A stretch of DNA of 64,000 bases from Luteolibacter sp. SL250 (GCF_026625605.1 NZ_CP113054.1:4526001-4590000), one strand, 5' to 3'. Numbered from the stretch's first letter, positions 8,228 through 17,682 are shown. Numbers and translations are program-made. Notes: a model not told the origin generated them from the sequence alone.

Positions 8228-9067
8228 ATGAAGTGCCGCCTCCTGACCATCGCGGGGATGTTGATCTCCGCGCTTTCCGTTTCCGCTGCTCCCGTCGCAA
8301 CCGGCGCCCCACAAGAGAAAGGACTGATCGAGCTGTTCGCCTCCGGCGGATACACGATGTACGCCCTGCTGGTGATTTCCGTGATCCTCGTCCTGTTCAT
8401 CCTGGTCTTCCTCGCCACCATCCGCCGCAACGCCGTGGTGAGTGACAAGTTCATGAGCGCCGCGGACGCCATGATCCGCCGCCGGGACTATCTGGGTCTC
8501 ATCGCCTACTGCCACCGGCAGAACGAATCGATCGCCCGTGTGATCCAGAAGTCCCTGGAATTCCTCACGAAGAACCCGAACGCCCCGTTCATCGAAGTCC
8601 GCAGCCTCGCTGAGGCGGAAGGCTCCCGGCAGGCGGGCACCCTCACCTCCCGCATCACCTATCTCGCTGACATCGCGGCCATCGCGCCGATGGTGGGTCT
8701 GCTGGGAACGGTGCTCGGGATGATCAAGTCATTCATCCACATTTCCGGCGGAGCCGGCCAAGGCGTGCGCCAGATGGAGCTGGCGGGCGGTGTTTCCGAA
8801 GCGCTGATCGCCACCGCATCCGGCCTGATCATCGCGATTCCCGCATTGGTGTTCTACTCCTTCTTCCGCGGACGTGTTTTCCGCTACGTTTCCGAGCTGG
8901 AAGCGGCCTCCGCCCACCTGATGGCCATCCTGAACAGCCAGATCGAGCGCCAGCCGTCAGGGCCTTCCTACGCCACCCCCGCAGCCAGAGGCGGCCGGGG
9001 TGATGACTTCGCCATGCCGACGCCCGCACCGCTGGGCGCGGAGCGTCCGGACCTGCACGGCATCTGA
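8228..9067 (+). CDS. exbB: MotA/TolQ/ExbB family proton channel protein with N-terminal signal peptide
   Basis: A 279-residue inner-membrane stator protein. The N-terminus looks like a cleavable signal (MKCRLLTIAGMLISALSVSA, then AAPVA). Three membrane segments follow: MYALLVISVILVLFILVFL (about 46-64), the conserved pair around IAAIAPMVGLLGTVLGMIKS (about 146-170) and GVSEALIATASGLIIAIPAL (about 182-201). The central motif is diagnostic of ExbB/TolQ. With ExbD it would form a PMF-driven motor energising outer-membrane transport or envelope integrity. It heads a tight operon with exbD 14 bp downstream and a TPR protein after that. An in-frame start at 8192 is disfavoured because it would precede the signal peptide. 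Confidence 0.9.
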   Translation: MKCRLLTIAGMLISALSVSAAPVATGAPQEKGLIELFASGGYTMYALLVISVILVLFILVFLATIRRNAVVSDKFMSAADAMIRRRDYLGLIAYCHRQNESIARVIQKSLEFLTKNPNAPFIEVRSLAEAEGSRQAGTLTSRITYLADIAAIAPMVGLLGTVLGMIKSFIHISGGAGQGVRQMELAGGVSEALIATASGLIIAIPALVFYSFFRGRVFRYVSELEAASAHLMAILNSQIERQPSGPSYATPAARGGRGDDFAMPTPAPLGAERPDLHGI

Positions 9068-9081
9068 ACCCCGCACCGATC

Positions 9082-9501
9082 ATGAAGTTCAACCGCCACC
9101 TCCCTCCTCCGGCACCCATGAATCTGGTGCCGATGATCGACGTGTTGTTCCTGCTGCTGGCGTTCTTCATCATTTCCTGGCAGTTCTCCCAGTCCGAGAC
9201 GGAACTGAACGTCTCCGTCCCGACCGCGGAGGAAGGCGCGGACTCCGAGCAACAACGGGGCGAAATCATCATCAACATCCTCGCGGACCTTTCGATCCGG
9301 GTGGAGGGCCGCACCGTGACCCTCCCCGAGCTGCAGGAAAAACTCACCTCCCTGGCCAAAGACTACAAAAACCAGCCGGTGCGGCTGCGGGGGGACGCAA
9401 CCGTCCCCTACCAGCGGATGGTGGATGTCATCGACACCTGCCAAAAAGCGGGGATCTGGAACATTTCGTTCGCTTCCCAAGCTCCGAAAGAGAATCAATG
9501 A
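9082..9501 (+). CDS. exbD: ExbD/TolR family biopolymer transport protein
   Basis: A 139-residue protein with a short cytoplasmic N-terminus, one membrane helix carrying the conserved protonatable Asp (PMIDVLFLLLAFFIISW, Asp20), and a periplasmic domain with the ExbD/TolR pattern (GEIIINILADLSIRVEGR, then VRLRGDATVPYQRMVDVIDTC). Length and architecture are typical. It is the partner of the adjacent ExbB. A TonB-dependent receptor is encoded at 19-21 kb, but no TonB gene is here, so this could equally be a Tol-like pair. Confidence 0.92.
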   Translation: MKFNRHLPPPAPMNLVPMIDVLFLLLAFFIISWQFSQSETELNVSVPTAEEGADSEQQRGEIIINILADLSIRVEGRTVTLPELQEKLTSLAKDYKNQPVRLRGDATVPYQRMVDVIDTCQKAGIWNISFASQAPKENQ

Positions 9502-9541
9502 GGCCACCTCCGGGTGGCATCCCCGAACCCCTTCGCATCCC

Positions 9542-11920
9542 TTGAACCGCGCGCTACCTTTCCTTTTCCTCACCGCCGGAGCCCTCTCGGCCCAGCCGCC
9601 GCGTGCCGAAACGGTGAACGAAGTCCTCGAACAGGACCCCGGCGAGGCGTTCTTCCAGCGATGCAAGAACCGCTTCAACCAGGGCGTCCAGGCCGCGGAC
9701 GTGGAAAACCGCATCCTGATCTTCCAGCATGCCGGGGAGTTGCTGGAGAACTACATCAGCCAGTTTCCGAACCACAAGAACACGGAGAGCGCCTACTATT
9801 TCCTGGGGGAATCCCTCTACCAAAGCGGCGTGCCTGACGCGGGAAGGCAAAGGTTCTCCACGCTCCTCAACCGCTATCCGGACGGCCCCTGGGCGGCGCT
9901 CGCCGCCTACAAGCTGGGACTCGAACACTACAACCGCCGCGAGTATGCCTTCGCCGCGCCTCTCTTCGAACGCTACGCGCTCAACGCGGCGAAGCCATCG
10001 GAGCGTCCGCGGGGAAACTACAATGCGGGCGACTGCTACCGCCTGCTCGGCCGGGACCGCGAGGCTCTGGCCGCCTTCAGGAAAGTCATCGACGACCCGG
10101 CGGGTGCACCAATGGTCCCGAAAGCGAAGTTCTTCACGGGCAAGATCCTCCTGAAGTCCGGTGACGCGAAACAGGCGCTGCCCCTCTTCGAGGAAGTGGC
10201 CGGCAACAGCGGCAACCCCAACGAACTGCGGGGGGATGCCGCACTGGCGGCGTCCGACGCGGCAGCGAAACTGGAGCAACATGACGTGGCGGACAAGTAC
10301 CTCCAGTTCATCCTCACCCAGCCGGGCATGGAAGCATTCCGCGCGGACGCGCAGATCACGCTGATGAGACAGGCCTTCGACCGGAAGGAATACAAGAAAG
10401 TCATCGAGATCTACCAACGCAACAGCGCCCCCGCCGAAGGGGAACGTGAAGCGGCACGGCTGACGCTGGCCGCGCGCGCCTACATGGAGAACAAGCAGCC
10501 GCAGGAGGCGATGCAGCTTTTCCGGGAGGTGGAGAAACTCGTGCCGGAGAGCAACCTGGCTTTCCTCGCCGCGTATTACCGCCTCCACTGCTTCTTCCAG
10601 ATCGAAGGCCGCCACGTGCCAGACCAGGTGGATGGATTCCTGCAGATCTACCGCCGGACCCGCCCCCCGGATGACCCGAAGATCCAGACCGTCTTGCTGC
10701 TGAAAGCGGAGACCCTTTTCTCCAGCGGCAAGAATGCGGAAGCCGCGAAGGCATTCGCCGAGATCGACGCCAACGCCATCAGCGAACAGAACCGCCCCGG
10801 CCTGCTCTACAACCGTGGCTGGTGCATGGCGGAAGCGGGAGACCTCCAGGGCGCCATCCGCTCCCTGAGCGAGTTCATCGCCAAGTATCCCAAGGACGAA
10901 CGCGCGCCATCCGCGCTGATGAAACGCGCCCAATCCTATGCGCAGAGCGGGGATAACGCGAAAGCCATCGCCGACTTCGACCAGCTCACCGCCGAAGGCA
11001 TGCCGGATGACCTTTCCACCGCGGCGTGGATCGAGTCCGCCCGCCTGCGGAGGACGGAGGACAATGTCCCCGACATGATCGTCCGCTACAAGGGGCTCCT
11101 CGCCAAAAAGAACATCAATGACAACCAGTCCGCGGAAGCGAACTTCCGGATCGGCTGGGGCCTGGTGAAACAGAACACCCACGCCGAGGCTATCGCCTTC
11201 CTGGAAAAGGCGCGCGCCCTGGACGCCAAAACCTATGGCAAGCACTCCGGCCTCCTGCTGTGCATGGCCTATGGAGCGATGCTGGACGCACAGAAACTCT
11301 CCGCCGAAATCAACCTCGCCATCGAGGGTGGATACAACGAGGAACTGGCGGACCAAACGATCCAGTGGGCAGGCATGCAGGCCTACAACGGAGGCGACTA
11401 CAAATCGACCGCCCGCTTCCTCAACCTGATCGCCAACCCTGAGGAGCCCAGGGAAACCGCCAAGGAAATCTGGCGTTATCTGGGCAAAGCGCGCTTTGAG
11501 ACCGGTGATTACGAAGGGGCCCTCACCGCCGCCAACAACGTGCTGGCCGTGGAGGACAACGCAAGCTGGAAGGCCGATGGACTGGTGGACAAGGGACGTG
11601 CACTGCTCGCCCTCGACCGCATCGCGGAAGCGCGGGTGGCTGCGAATGAGTCGGAGGATCTCCATCCAACCGGCCGCACCAGTGTTCTGCTCGGGATTCT
11701 AAACGGGGATCTTTTTGACAAGGAGGGAGCGCTCGACCGTGCCGCCGGTGCCTACAACAGGATCGTCCAGTTCGCGGGGGATGCGGAACTCAAGCCACTG
11801 GCCCTCCACAAGCTGATCCAGCTCCGCGAACGCACCGACGACAAAGCTGGAGCGGACAAGCTCCGCCAGCAGCTCCAGAAGGAGTTCCCCAACTGGAAGC
11901 CTCCAGGCAACGCTCCTTGA
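9542..11920 (+). CDS. Secreted tetratricopeptide-repeat protein
   Basis: About 792 residues, with a signal peptide (NRALPFLFLTAGALSAQ) and many TPR-like helix pairs, for example SAYYFLGESLYQSGVPDAGR, YKLGLEHYNRREYAFAAPLF and YNRGWCMAEAGDLQGAIRSL. The N-terminal repeats resemble YbgF/CpoB and BamD. A TTG at 9542 is proposed as start because it directly precedes the signal peptide; an in-frame ATG at 9425 would overlap exbD. The exbB-exbD-TPR order suggests a periplasmic scaffold working with the ExbBD motor. That is inference from context. No catalytic domain is visible. Confidence 0.8.
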   Translation: MNRALPFLFLTAGALSAQPPRAETVNEVLEQDPGEAFFQRCKNRFNQGVQAADVENRILIFQHAGELLENYISQFPNHKNTESAYYFLGESLYQSGVPDAGRQRFSTLLNRYPDGPWAALAAYKLGLEHYNRREYAFAAPLFERYALNAAKPSERPRGNYNAGDCYRLLGRDREALAAFRKVIDDPAGAPMVPKAKFFTGKILLKSGDAKQALPLFEEVAGNSGNPNELRGDAALAASDAAAKLEQHDVADKYLQFILTQPGMEAFRADAQITLMRQAFDRKEYKKVIEIYQRNSAPAEGEREAARLTLAARAYMENKQPQEAMQLFREVEKLVPESNLAFLAAYYRLHCFFQIEGRHVPDQVDGFLQIYRRTRPPDDPKIQTVLLLKAETLFSSGKNAEAAKAFAEIDANAISEQNRPGLLYNRGWCMAEAGDLQGAIRSLSEFIAKYPKDERAPSALMKRAQSYAQSGDNAKAIADFDQLTAEGMPDDLSTAAWIESARLRRTEDNVPDMIVRYKGLLAKKNINDNQSAEANFRIGWGLVKQNTHAEAIAFLEKARALDAKTYGKHSGLLLCMAYGAMLDAQKLSAEINLAIEGGYNEELADQTIQWAGMQAYNGGDYKSTARFLNLIANPEEPRETAKEIWRYLGKARFETGDYEGALTAANNVLAVEDNASWKADGLVDKGRALLALDRIAEARVAANESEDLHPTGRTSVLLGILNGDLFDKEGALDRAAGAYNRIVQFAGDAELKPLALHKLIQLRERTDDKAGADKLRQQLQKEFPNWKPPGNAP

Positions 11921-11965
11921 TCCGGCCTGGGACCTTCACTTCCTCCTCCCGGTCAATTTCCACCT

Positions 11966-12352
11966 ATGGACCTCGCTTCGCCCGAAATCAAGCTGCTGGG
12001 TTTCTGCGTCCTGCTGCTGGCTCTGGCGGGTGCCATCTCCGCGTCGGTGGCATTTCTGCGTGAAAAGGGTGCCGGCCCCCGCATCATGCTGGCTGGCTCG
12101 ATCCTTTCCTTGGTCGGGATGATCCCGCAGGCGCTCGCGCAGTTCATCGACTACCACGCGAACAAGGGCTACGAGCCTCTGGAACTGCCACAGATCGTGT
12201 ACTTCACGTTCTGGAACTGGCTTCCCACCGCCTCCGCCCTGGTGTTCGCGGTGGGATTGCTGATGACCGCCTTCCAACGCCGGGGTCTCTCGAAACGGAT
12301 TGCCGAGCTGGAAAGCATCCTCTCCGCCCATGAGATGGCGGGGAAAAAGTGA
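11966..12352 (+). CDS. Small integral membrane protein of unknown function
   Basis: 128 residues with three hydrophobic segments: LLGFCVLLLALAGAISASVA (about 10-29), IMLAGSILSLVGMIPQALAQ (about 40-59) and NWLPTASALVFAVGLLMTAF (about 84-103). A short charged tail (SKRIAELESILSAHE) is probably helical. I recognise no family. It lies 45 bp after the TPR gene in the same direction and may be the last gene of that operon. Confidence 0.6.
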   Translation: MDLASPEIKLLGFCVLLLALAGAISASVAFLREKGAGPRIMLAGSILSLVGMIPQALAQFIDYHANKGYEPLELPQIVYFTFWNWLPTASALVFAVGLLMTAFQRRGLSKRIAELESILSAHEMAGKK

Positions 12353-12408
12353 CGCCTCGCGGGCGCGTTTCCGCCGGATTTCTTCCCATTCCAGTCACAT
12401 CTTCGTCA

Positions 12409-12436
12409 TTGATCCACCGCCCAGCGGTGCTAACGA
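12409..12436 (+). promoter_or_regulatory. Candidate promoter of speA
   Basis: TTGATC (12409-12414) and TAACGA (12431-12436) are spaced 16 bases apart, 13 bases before the ATG at 12450. Confidence 0.4.
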
Positions 12437-12449
12437 TTCGCTTCTTCCC

Positions 12450-14396
12450 ATGACGCCTCCTGCCACCGCCACCGGTAAATCCTCGAAACGTCCCGCTGAA
12501 AAGGCGTGGTCACCGGACAAGTCCGCCGACCTCTACGGCGTTGATTCGTGGGGACACGGGTTTTTCGGCGTCAACAAGGCAGGCCATGTCACCGTCAACC
12601 TGACGGATGAAGACACCACTGCGGAAGTCTCTCTGCATGAAGTCGTGGAAGGCCTGCGCGACCGCGGCACCCACCTTCCCGTGCTGCTCCGCTTCCGCGA
12701 CCTGCTCCACTCCCGCATCACCGAACTCAACGAGTCCTTCCGCAAGGCCATCAAGGACGTGAAGTACCGCGGCGAATACCGCGGCGTCTATCCCATCAAG
12801 GTGAACCAACAGCGGCAGGTCATCGAGGAGATCTCCGAGTTCGGGAAAAAGTACCACTATGGCCTGGAAGCGGGCTCGAAGCCGGAGCTGATCGCCGCGC
12901 TGGCGCACATGCACGATCCGGAGGCCTACATCATCTGCAACGGCTACAAGGATGAGGAATTCATCGACCTGGCGCTGACCACCCAGAAGATGGGCCTGAA
13001 GATCATGCTGGTGCTGGAGATGCCGTCCGAACTCGGCCTCATCCTCGAGCGCTCCCGCAAGATCGGCGTGCTGCCGAACCTCGGCGTGCGCATCCGTCTT
13101 TCGACGAAAGGCTCCGGCCACTGGCAGGAATCCGCGGGTGACAAATCCGTCTTCGGCCTCAGCGCCAACCAGATCATCGACGTGGTCGATCAACTGAAGG
13201 ATGCGGGCTACCTCGGCTGCCTGAAGATGCTCCACTACCACCAGGGTTCCCAGATCCCGAACATCGCGGCCATCCGCGAAGGCTGCACGGAGGCGGTCCG
13301 CGTCTATTGCGACCTGGTGAAGGAAGGCGCGCCGATGGGCGTGCTGGACATCGGCGGCGGCATGGCGGTGGACTACGATGGCTCCCACACCAACTTCGCC
13401 TCGTCCTGCAACTATTCCATCGCCGAATACTGCACGGACATCGTGGAAACGGTTTCCCAGGTCTGCGACAAGGCGGGCATCGCCCACCCGAACCTCATCT
13501 CGGAGTCCGGCCGCGCGATCGTCGCCTACTACTCCGTGCTGGTGTTCAACATCCTGGATGTGACCAGCGCGCAGACCAGTGAAGCCGCACCGGCCATCCC
13601 GGAAAAAGCGCCGCAAAACCTGATCAACATCATCGACATCAACAAGACGCTTTCCACGAAGAACCTCCAGGAAAGCTACAACGACGCGCTCTACTACCGG
13701 GACCAGCTCCGCGCGCAGTTCTTCTACGGCGCGGCCACGTTGCGCGAACGCGGTCTGGGCGAGGCTTGGTTCTGGCACATCCTCACCCGCATCTCGAAGC
13801 TCATCGCGGATCTGGATGAAATTCCGGAAGACCTCCGTGAGCTGTCCTCCACGCTGGTGGACTACTACTACGGGAACTTCTCCCTGTTCCAATCCCTGCC
13901 GGACTCCTGGGCCATCGACCAGCTCTTCCCGGTGATGCCCATCCACCGTCTCGATGAACGTCCGCGCCACCGCGCGGTGCTGGCCGACATCACCTGCGAC
14001 TGCGACGGCAAGATCGACCGCTTCATCGACAAGGAAGACGTCGCCAAGATCCTCCCGCTGCACGACCTGAAGCCGGATGAGCCTTACTACGTGGCCATCT
14101 TCCTCGTCGGTGCCTACCAGGAGACCCTCGGCGACCTCCACAACCTGCTGGGCGACACCAACGTCGTCGGCGTCCATCTTGAGAACGGCAAGCCGGTCTA
14201 CACCCACGAAGTCGAGGGCGACACCGTGGCCGATGTGCTCAGCTACGTGGAATACGACCCGAAGGAACTGATCAGCCGCTTCCGCAACTTCGCGGAGAAG
14301 GCCGTATCCGAAGGCCGCATCTCACCGAAGGAACGCCGCGAGATCCTCGACCGCTACCGCGAGGGCCTGAATGGCTACACGTATTTCGAAAGCTGA
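12450..14396 (+). CDS. speA: Biosynthetic arginine decarboxylase
   Basis: A 648-residue PLP enzyme converting arginine to agmatine, the first step of the agmatine route to putrescine. Visible landmarks are the PLP-lysine region (GVYPIKVNQQRQVIEEI, about 110-126), the glycine-rich phosphate-binding segment (GVLDIGGGMAVDYDGSHTN, about 296-314), SESGRAIVAYYSVLVFN (about 350) and the C-terminal ADITCDCDGKIDRFI (about 512), which contains the partner-site Cys/Asp. Length matches the SpeA family. The ATG at 12450 is used because the in-frame extension to 12300 overlaps the preceding gene. No agmatine-processing gene is adjacent, but a carboxynorspermidine-synthase-like gene lies at 46850-48073. Confidence 0.96.
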   Translation: MTPPATATGKSSKRPAEKAWSPDKSADLYGVDSWGHGFFGVNKAGHVTVNLTDEDTTAEVSLHEVVEGLRDRGTHLPVLLRFRDLLHSRITELNESFRKAIKDVKYRGEYRGVYPIKVNQQRQVIEEISEFGKKYHYGLEAGSKPELIAALAHMHDPEAYIICNGYKDEEFIDLALTTQKMGLKIMLVLEMPSELGLILERSRKIGVLPNLGVRIRLSTKGSGHWQESAGDKSVFGLSANQIIDVVDQLKDAGYLGCLKMLHYHQGSQIPNIAAIREGCTEAVRVYCDLVKEGAPMGVLDIGGGMAVDYDGSHTNFASSCNYSIAEYCTDIVETVSQVCDKAGIAHPNLISESGRAIVAYYSVLVFNILDVTSAQTSEAAPAIPEKAPQNLINIIDINKTLSTKNLQESYNDALYYRDQLRAQFFYGAATLRERGLGEAWFWHILTRISKLIADLDEIPEDLRELSSTLVDYYYGNFSLFQSLPDSWAIDQLFPVMPIHRLDERPRHRAVLADITCDCDGKIDRFIDKEDVAKILPLHDLKPDEPYYVAIFLVGAYQETLGDLHNLLGDTNVVGVHLENGKPVYTHEVEGDTVADVLSYVEYDPKELISRFRNFAEKAVSEGRISPKERREILDRYREGLNGYTYFES

Positions 14397-14414
14397 TTTC
14401 CCTCTCCGGAAAAT

Positions 14415-15719
14415 TCAATGAAGGCCGTGGCACTCCGCGAAGGAGGCTGCGGCCTTCTCGTTGATGGGATCATCCTTCGGCCAGCGTTCATAAACCTTCC
14501 GGATCGTCCGGTCTCTCCGCTCGCCCGCCGGTAATGTTTCCGCCCACTGCGACGCCGTTTCAGGGTCATACTGCGCCACCGCCTCCGCATACGCCTGCGC
14601 CGCGACGTCCTTCATCGTTCCTGCGGATGCCTCCTGCAGCCATTCTCCGGCAGCCATGTGGTCCGCCTCCACCCACGAGGTGAACAACCCGCCGATCTCC
14701 GCTTCCGACTGAACCACAGGGATATTCCGCTCCACCCATCCGATCCACCTCCCCGCGGTTTCTCCCTTCAATTTCCCGAACATCCCCGCCGTCAGTGCAT
14801 CGAGTTCGGGACCGTCGAGATGCGCACCGTCCATCCATCGCTGCGCCCCGGAGGTTCCCGCAGCCACCAGTTGATCGGCAAAGGCGCCGAAACCACCAGC
14901 CATCGCCTCGTTCCGTTGTTTCGCTCCGCCCATGCCCTGCAGATACCCGCGGAGCGCTCCGAGCATGCGATCCCTTTCCTCCGGCGTGCGCGCCGCCCGC
15001 ACAATGGATGCCACCGACTTGTCATCCGCCTGGAGCCCGAGGTCTCGGATCGACTGGAACGCCAGCACTGGATCCCTGGCCGCGATCTGATAAAGCACCA
15101 CCCGCCTGGTCTGTCCGGAAATGTGATCATCGAAGCGGGCGCTTTCCGACTTCAACCAGGTGATCGCCTTCCGCGGATCATCCCTCGCCATGGAGATCAA
15201 TGAGTCCCCGATCACCTGCCCCTCCATATCCCTGAAAAGCGACCATGACTTTTCCGCTTCCCGGTTGGACGCCTCCGACAAAAATCCAATCGCAAGCTCC
15301 GGTCGGTAGGACGCAAGTTTCAACATGCATTGCTGGAGAACGAATCCCCATGGGTGCTCATGTGGGACCTTTCCCGTCATGTATTCCCGTACGATGAACT
15401 CCGCTTCTGCCGCATCCATGGTCAGGAGCCGCTCCAGCACGTGTGACCATGCCGCCTTCCGATCCGCGCTGTCGTCCGGAAGAGCACCGAATTTCCGATA
15501 GCAATCCATCGATTCGATTGCCGATCGCTTCGCCACTTCACCCCGGTCGTCTCTCCTCCCGGCATCATCAGGGCCGCCGGACCTTGAAAACCTGGCCGGC
15601 GAATCCGCCCCACTTGCCCGGGCTACGTGCGCCAGTGAATCGATCCGCCAACCGGCGAACAGCCCGCCGGCGACGATCACCACTGCCGCGAGCAGCGAAA
15701 CTTTCATCGGATGATCCAT
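14415..15719 (-). CDS. Exported helical-repeat protein coupled to the sigma-factor gene
   Basis: 434 residues. An N-terminal hydrophobic signal/anchor (MKVSLLAAVVIVAGGLFAGW) follows an alternative ATG four codons upstream. The rest is helical with DPxxAxxW motifs: DDPRKAITWLKSES, ARDPVLAFQSIRDLGL and QYDPETASQWAETLPAGERR. It belongs to the same family as the protein at 5330 and as the extracytoplasmic part of the product of 15724-17682. Its ATG lies 4 bases after the stop of that sigma-factor gene, so the two are almost certainly co-translated. Function is unknown; periplasmic location is inferred from the N-terminus. Confidence 0.75.
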   Translation of the reverse strand: MDHPMKVSLLAAVVIVAGGLFAGWRIDSLAHVARASGADSPARFSRSGGPDDAGRRDDRGEVAKRSAIESMDCYRKFGALPDDSADRKAAWSHVLERLLTMDAAEAEFIVREYMTGKVPHEHPWGFVLQQCMLKLASYRPELAIGFLSEASNREAEKSWSLFRDMEGQVIGDSLISMARDDPRKAITWLKSESARFDDHISGQTRRVVLYQIAARDPVLAFQSIRDLGLQADDKSVASIVRAARTPEERDRMLGALRGYLQGMGGAKQRNEAMAGGFGAFADQLVAAGTSGAQRWMDGAHLDGPELDALTAGMFGKLKGETAGRWIGWVERNIPVVQSEAEIGGLFTSWVEADHMAAGEWLQEASAGTMKDVAAQAYAEAVAQYDPETASQWAETLPAGERRDRTIRKVYERWPKDDPINEKAAASFAECHGLH

Positions 15720-15723
15720 ACGT

Positions 15724-17682
15724 TCATTCCAGTGCTTCCAACACCTCCGCCCTTCGGACGGGATCCGTTATCTCCGCCGCCATTGCCCTCGCCTCATCCT
15801 TCTTTCCCCGCGCCCCCTTTGAGCAGAGAAAGGCGACCAGAAATTCGTCATTCCCATCCGTCCCACGGAACCCCGCCGCCAGGGATGCGATCTCGGAAAA
15901 GCTGGCCGGGCCGTGTTCCAGGGCTTTCCCCAATGCTTCACCAATCACCCGGTCCGCCTCCACCGGAGCCGTCCGCTCCAACCATGCGCGGGTCTCCGCC
16001 AGATCCGCCATGGTGAGCTTCCCGTTCAACGGCTTGTTCGAAATCGAGCCGATGGCCGCCATCTCACAGATGACCTTGCGCTCGTCCGGCGTCGCCTTGA
16101 TCCTTTCCAAATAGGAATCCACCCGCCGGGATTCCATATTCCAAGCGACAATACCGAGGGTCTTCCGGCATTCCTCAGGCGTCAGATGCCTTCGGGCCAG
16201 CCCGACATAGGCAGCCTCACTGGCCTGATCATAAATCGACAGTTCGCCGATCATCCCCATCACCTCCATTCTTGTCTTCGGGGACATTCCCTCCAGCCTG
16301 GAAGATGCGGCTTCGAGATCCTTCACAGACATCTGCTCCAGCAACGCTACTTCCAGCCGCATCCTGAGAGGATTCTTCCCGTCCAGACGCTTCGTCTCCA
16401 GTTTGCCTTCCGCCACCTGCCGGTCGAGCCATGCAGCAGCCGCCACGGGATCTTTCTTCGCCATGGCAAGCACCGCATCCTTCATCATGTAACTGTACCG
16501 GGGCTTGGCCACCTTTTCCTCCGCCAGGGCCAACACGACAGCAGGATCTTTCTTCATCAGAAGGTAAAGGATACTCGATTCTATCATGATTCGCGCCGTC
16601 TCCTCCATGTCCACCTTTGCCACTTCGTCCAATTCCGCCACCAACCCTTCAACGGAAAGCTTTCCCAAAAGATAATCCAGAGAGGTATCTTCGATCGTGC
16701 TCATGGTCACGAGTCTCCCGCTGATATGCTTTTCCGTCATCATCGCTCCGATCTTCTCCCATGCGATGCACTTCCCTCCACCCATCGGAACGACATTCCT
16801 CCGGGATGACCGGACGGCATCTCCAGCCGTCCCGCCGGAACCACGCAGGTGGCCCGCACGAGTTGACACTTCTTTCTTCCCGACGGCCGCGAGGGCCTCC
16901 CATTTCGGAGAAATCCAGAAACCTACCACGATCAACGCGATGACGGGCGGGACGAATGGCGTGGCTTTCATAACGGTGGTGGCGGTGGCCAGTGTGGCGG
17001 TGGAGACCGGGCCTTGTGCGGCACAGGCTGCCAGTGCCTTTGAGGAAAGGGCATGGATAGTGCCAACCGGGGCGTTCAGCTCCGCGGCGAATCCAGCCGT
17101 CAGGACCATGTTGAAAGCCCCGCCCGGCTCATATCCACGGCGGGCGAGCTTCGAGCGCAGGCGGGCCGTCGCCCGTTCGAGCCGCTTCCTCGCCGCATCC
17201 GTGGCGATCCCCAGCCTCGCCGCCATCTCCCCGACGCTCATGGCGTGGTAGAAGTGGAGCAGCACGGTTTCCCGGTCTTTTTCCGGAAGCGAGGCGATCG
17301 CGTCGTCGATGACGGGGCGCAATTCCCGCCAACCGTCTCCACCCTCCTGTGCCGGGGTCGTTTTCATTTCATCGAGAAGTCGCTGCCGCTTCTTGATCTC
17401 ACGGAGGTTCCTCCTCATGAGATTCTTCGCCTGCATGACGGCGGTGATGTAGAGCCACCCGGCAAGGGTGGGGCGTGTGTGGAGAAAGGCGGCCCGCCGC
17501 GCCAGCAGGATGAAGACCGCCTGGGATACCTCCGCCGCCGCCCCGTCATCCCCTGCCACCCGCCGTGCCGCTGCATGGACCATCCCGGCATGGCGCTCCA
17601 CCAGCGACCGGAACGCCGCCTCCCTGCGGGTCGTCAGCCAGTCCGCGAGAAGCTCGCCATCGGTGGGTTCGGAATTCGCCAT
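15724..17682 (-). CDS. ECF sigma factor fused to a transmembrane segment and a C-terminal helical-repeat domain
   Basis: 652 residues in one uninterrupted frame. Residues 1-90 carry sigma region 2 (RSLVERHAGMVHAAARRVAG; AEVSQAVFILLARR; AGWLYITAVMQAKNLMRRN). Residues 120-182 carry region 4 (ASLPEKDRETVLLHFYHAMS; GEMAARLGIATDAARKRLER). A linker rich in Ala/Thr follows, then one membrane segment (PFVPPVIALIVVGFWI, about 243-258), then about 390 residues of helical repeats containing KKDPVAAAAWLDRQVAEG. Typical ECF sigma factors have about 190 residues. C-terminally extended ECF factors occur in Planctomycetes and Verrucomicrobia. Tethering the sigma part to the membrane with a periplasmic sensor is my inference. 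It is coupled to the paralogous gene at 14415-15719. Confidence 0.85.
   Translation of the reverse strand: MANSEPTDGELLADWLTTRREAAFRSLVERHAGMVHAAARRVAGDDGAAAEVSQAVFILLARRAAFLHTRPTLAGWLYITAVMQAKNLMRRNLREIKKRQRLLDEMKTTPAQEGGDGWRELRPVIDDAIASLPEKDRETVLLHFYHAMSVGEMAARLGIATDAARKRLERATARLRSKLARRGYEPGGAFNMVLTAGFAAELNAPVGTIHALSSKALAACAAQGPVSTATLATATTVMKATPFVPPVIALIVVGFWISPKWEALAAVGKKEVSTRAGHLRGSGGTAGDAVRSSRRNVVPMGGGKCIAWEKIGAMMTEKHISGRLVTMSTIEDTSLDYLLGKLSVEGLVAELDEVAKVDMEETARIMIESSILYLLMKKDPAVVLALAEEKVAKPRYSYMMKDAVLAMAKKDPVAAAAWLDRQVAEGKLETKRLDGKNPLRMRLEVALLEQMSVKDLEAASSRLEGMSPKTRMEVMGMIGELSIYDQASEAAYVGLARRHLTPEECRKTLGIVAWNMESRRVDSYLERIKATPDERKVICEMAAIGSISNKPLNGKLTMADLAETRAWLERTAPVEADRVIGEALGKALEHGPASFSEIASLAAGFRGTDGNDEFLVAFLCSKGARGKKDEARAMAAEITDPVRRAEVLEALE

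Noticed and set aside
9554-11665. 703-codon open frame antisense to the TPR gene
   Set aside because: High GC codon bias makes long antisense frames common here; the plus-strand frame has a signal peptide and repeat pattern, while the antisense translation has no recognisable domain.
12510-14207. 565-codon antisense frame inside speA
   Set aside because: The overlapping speA is unambiguous; the antisense product is a mirror of its codon bias.
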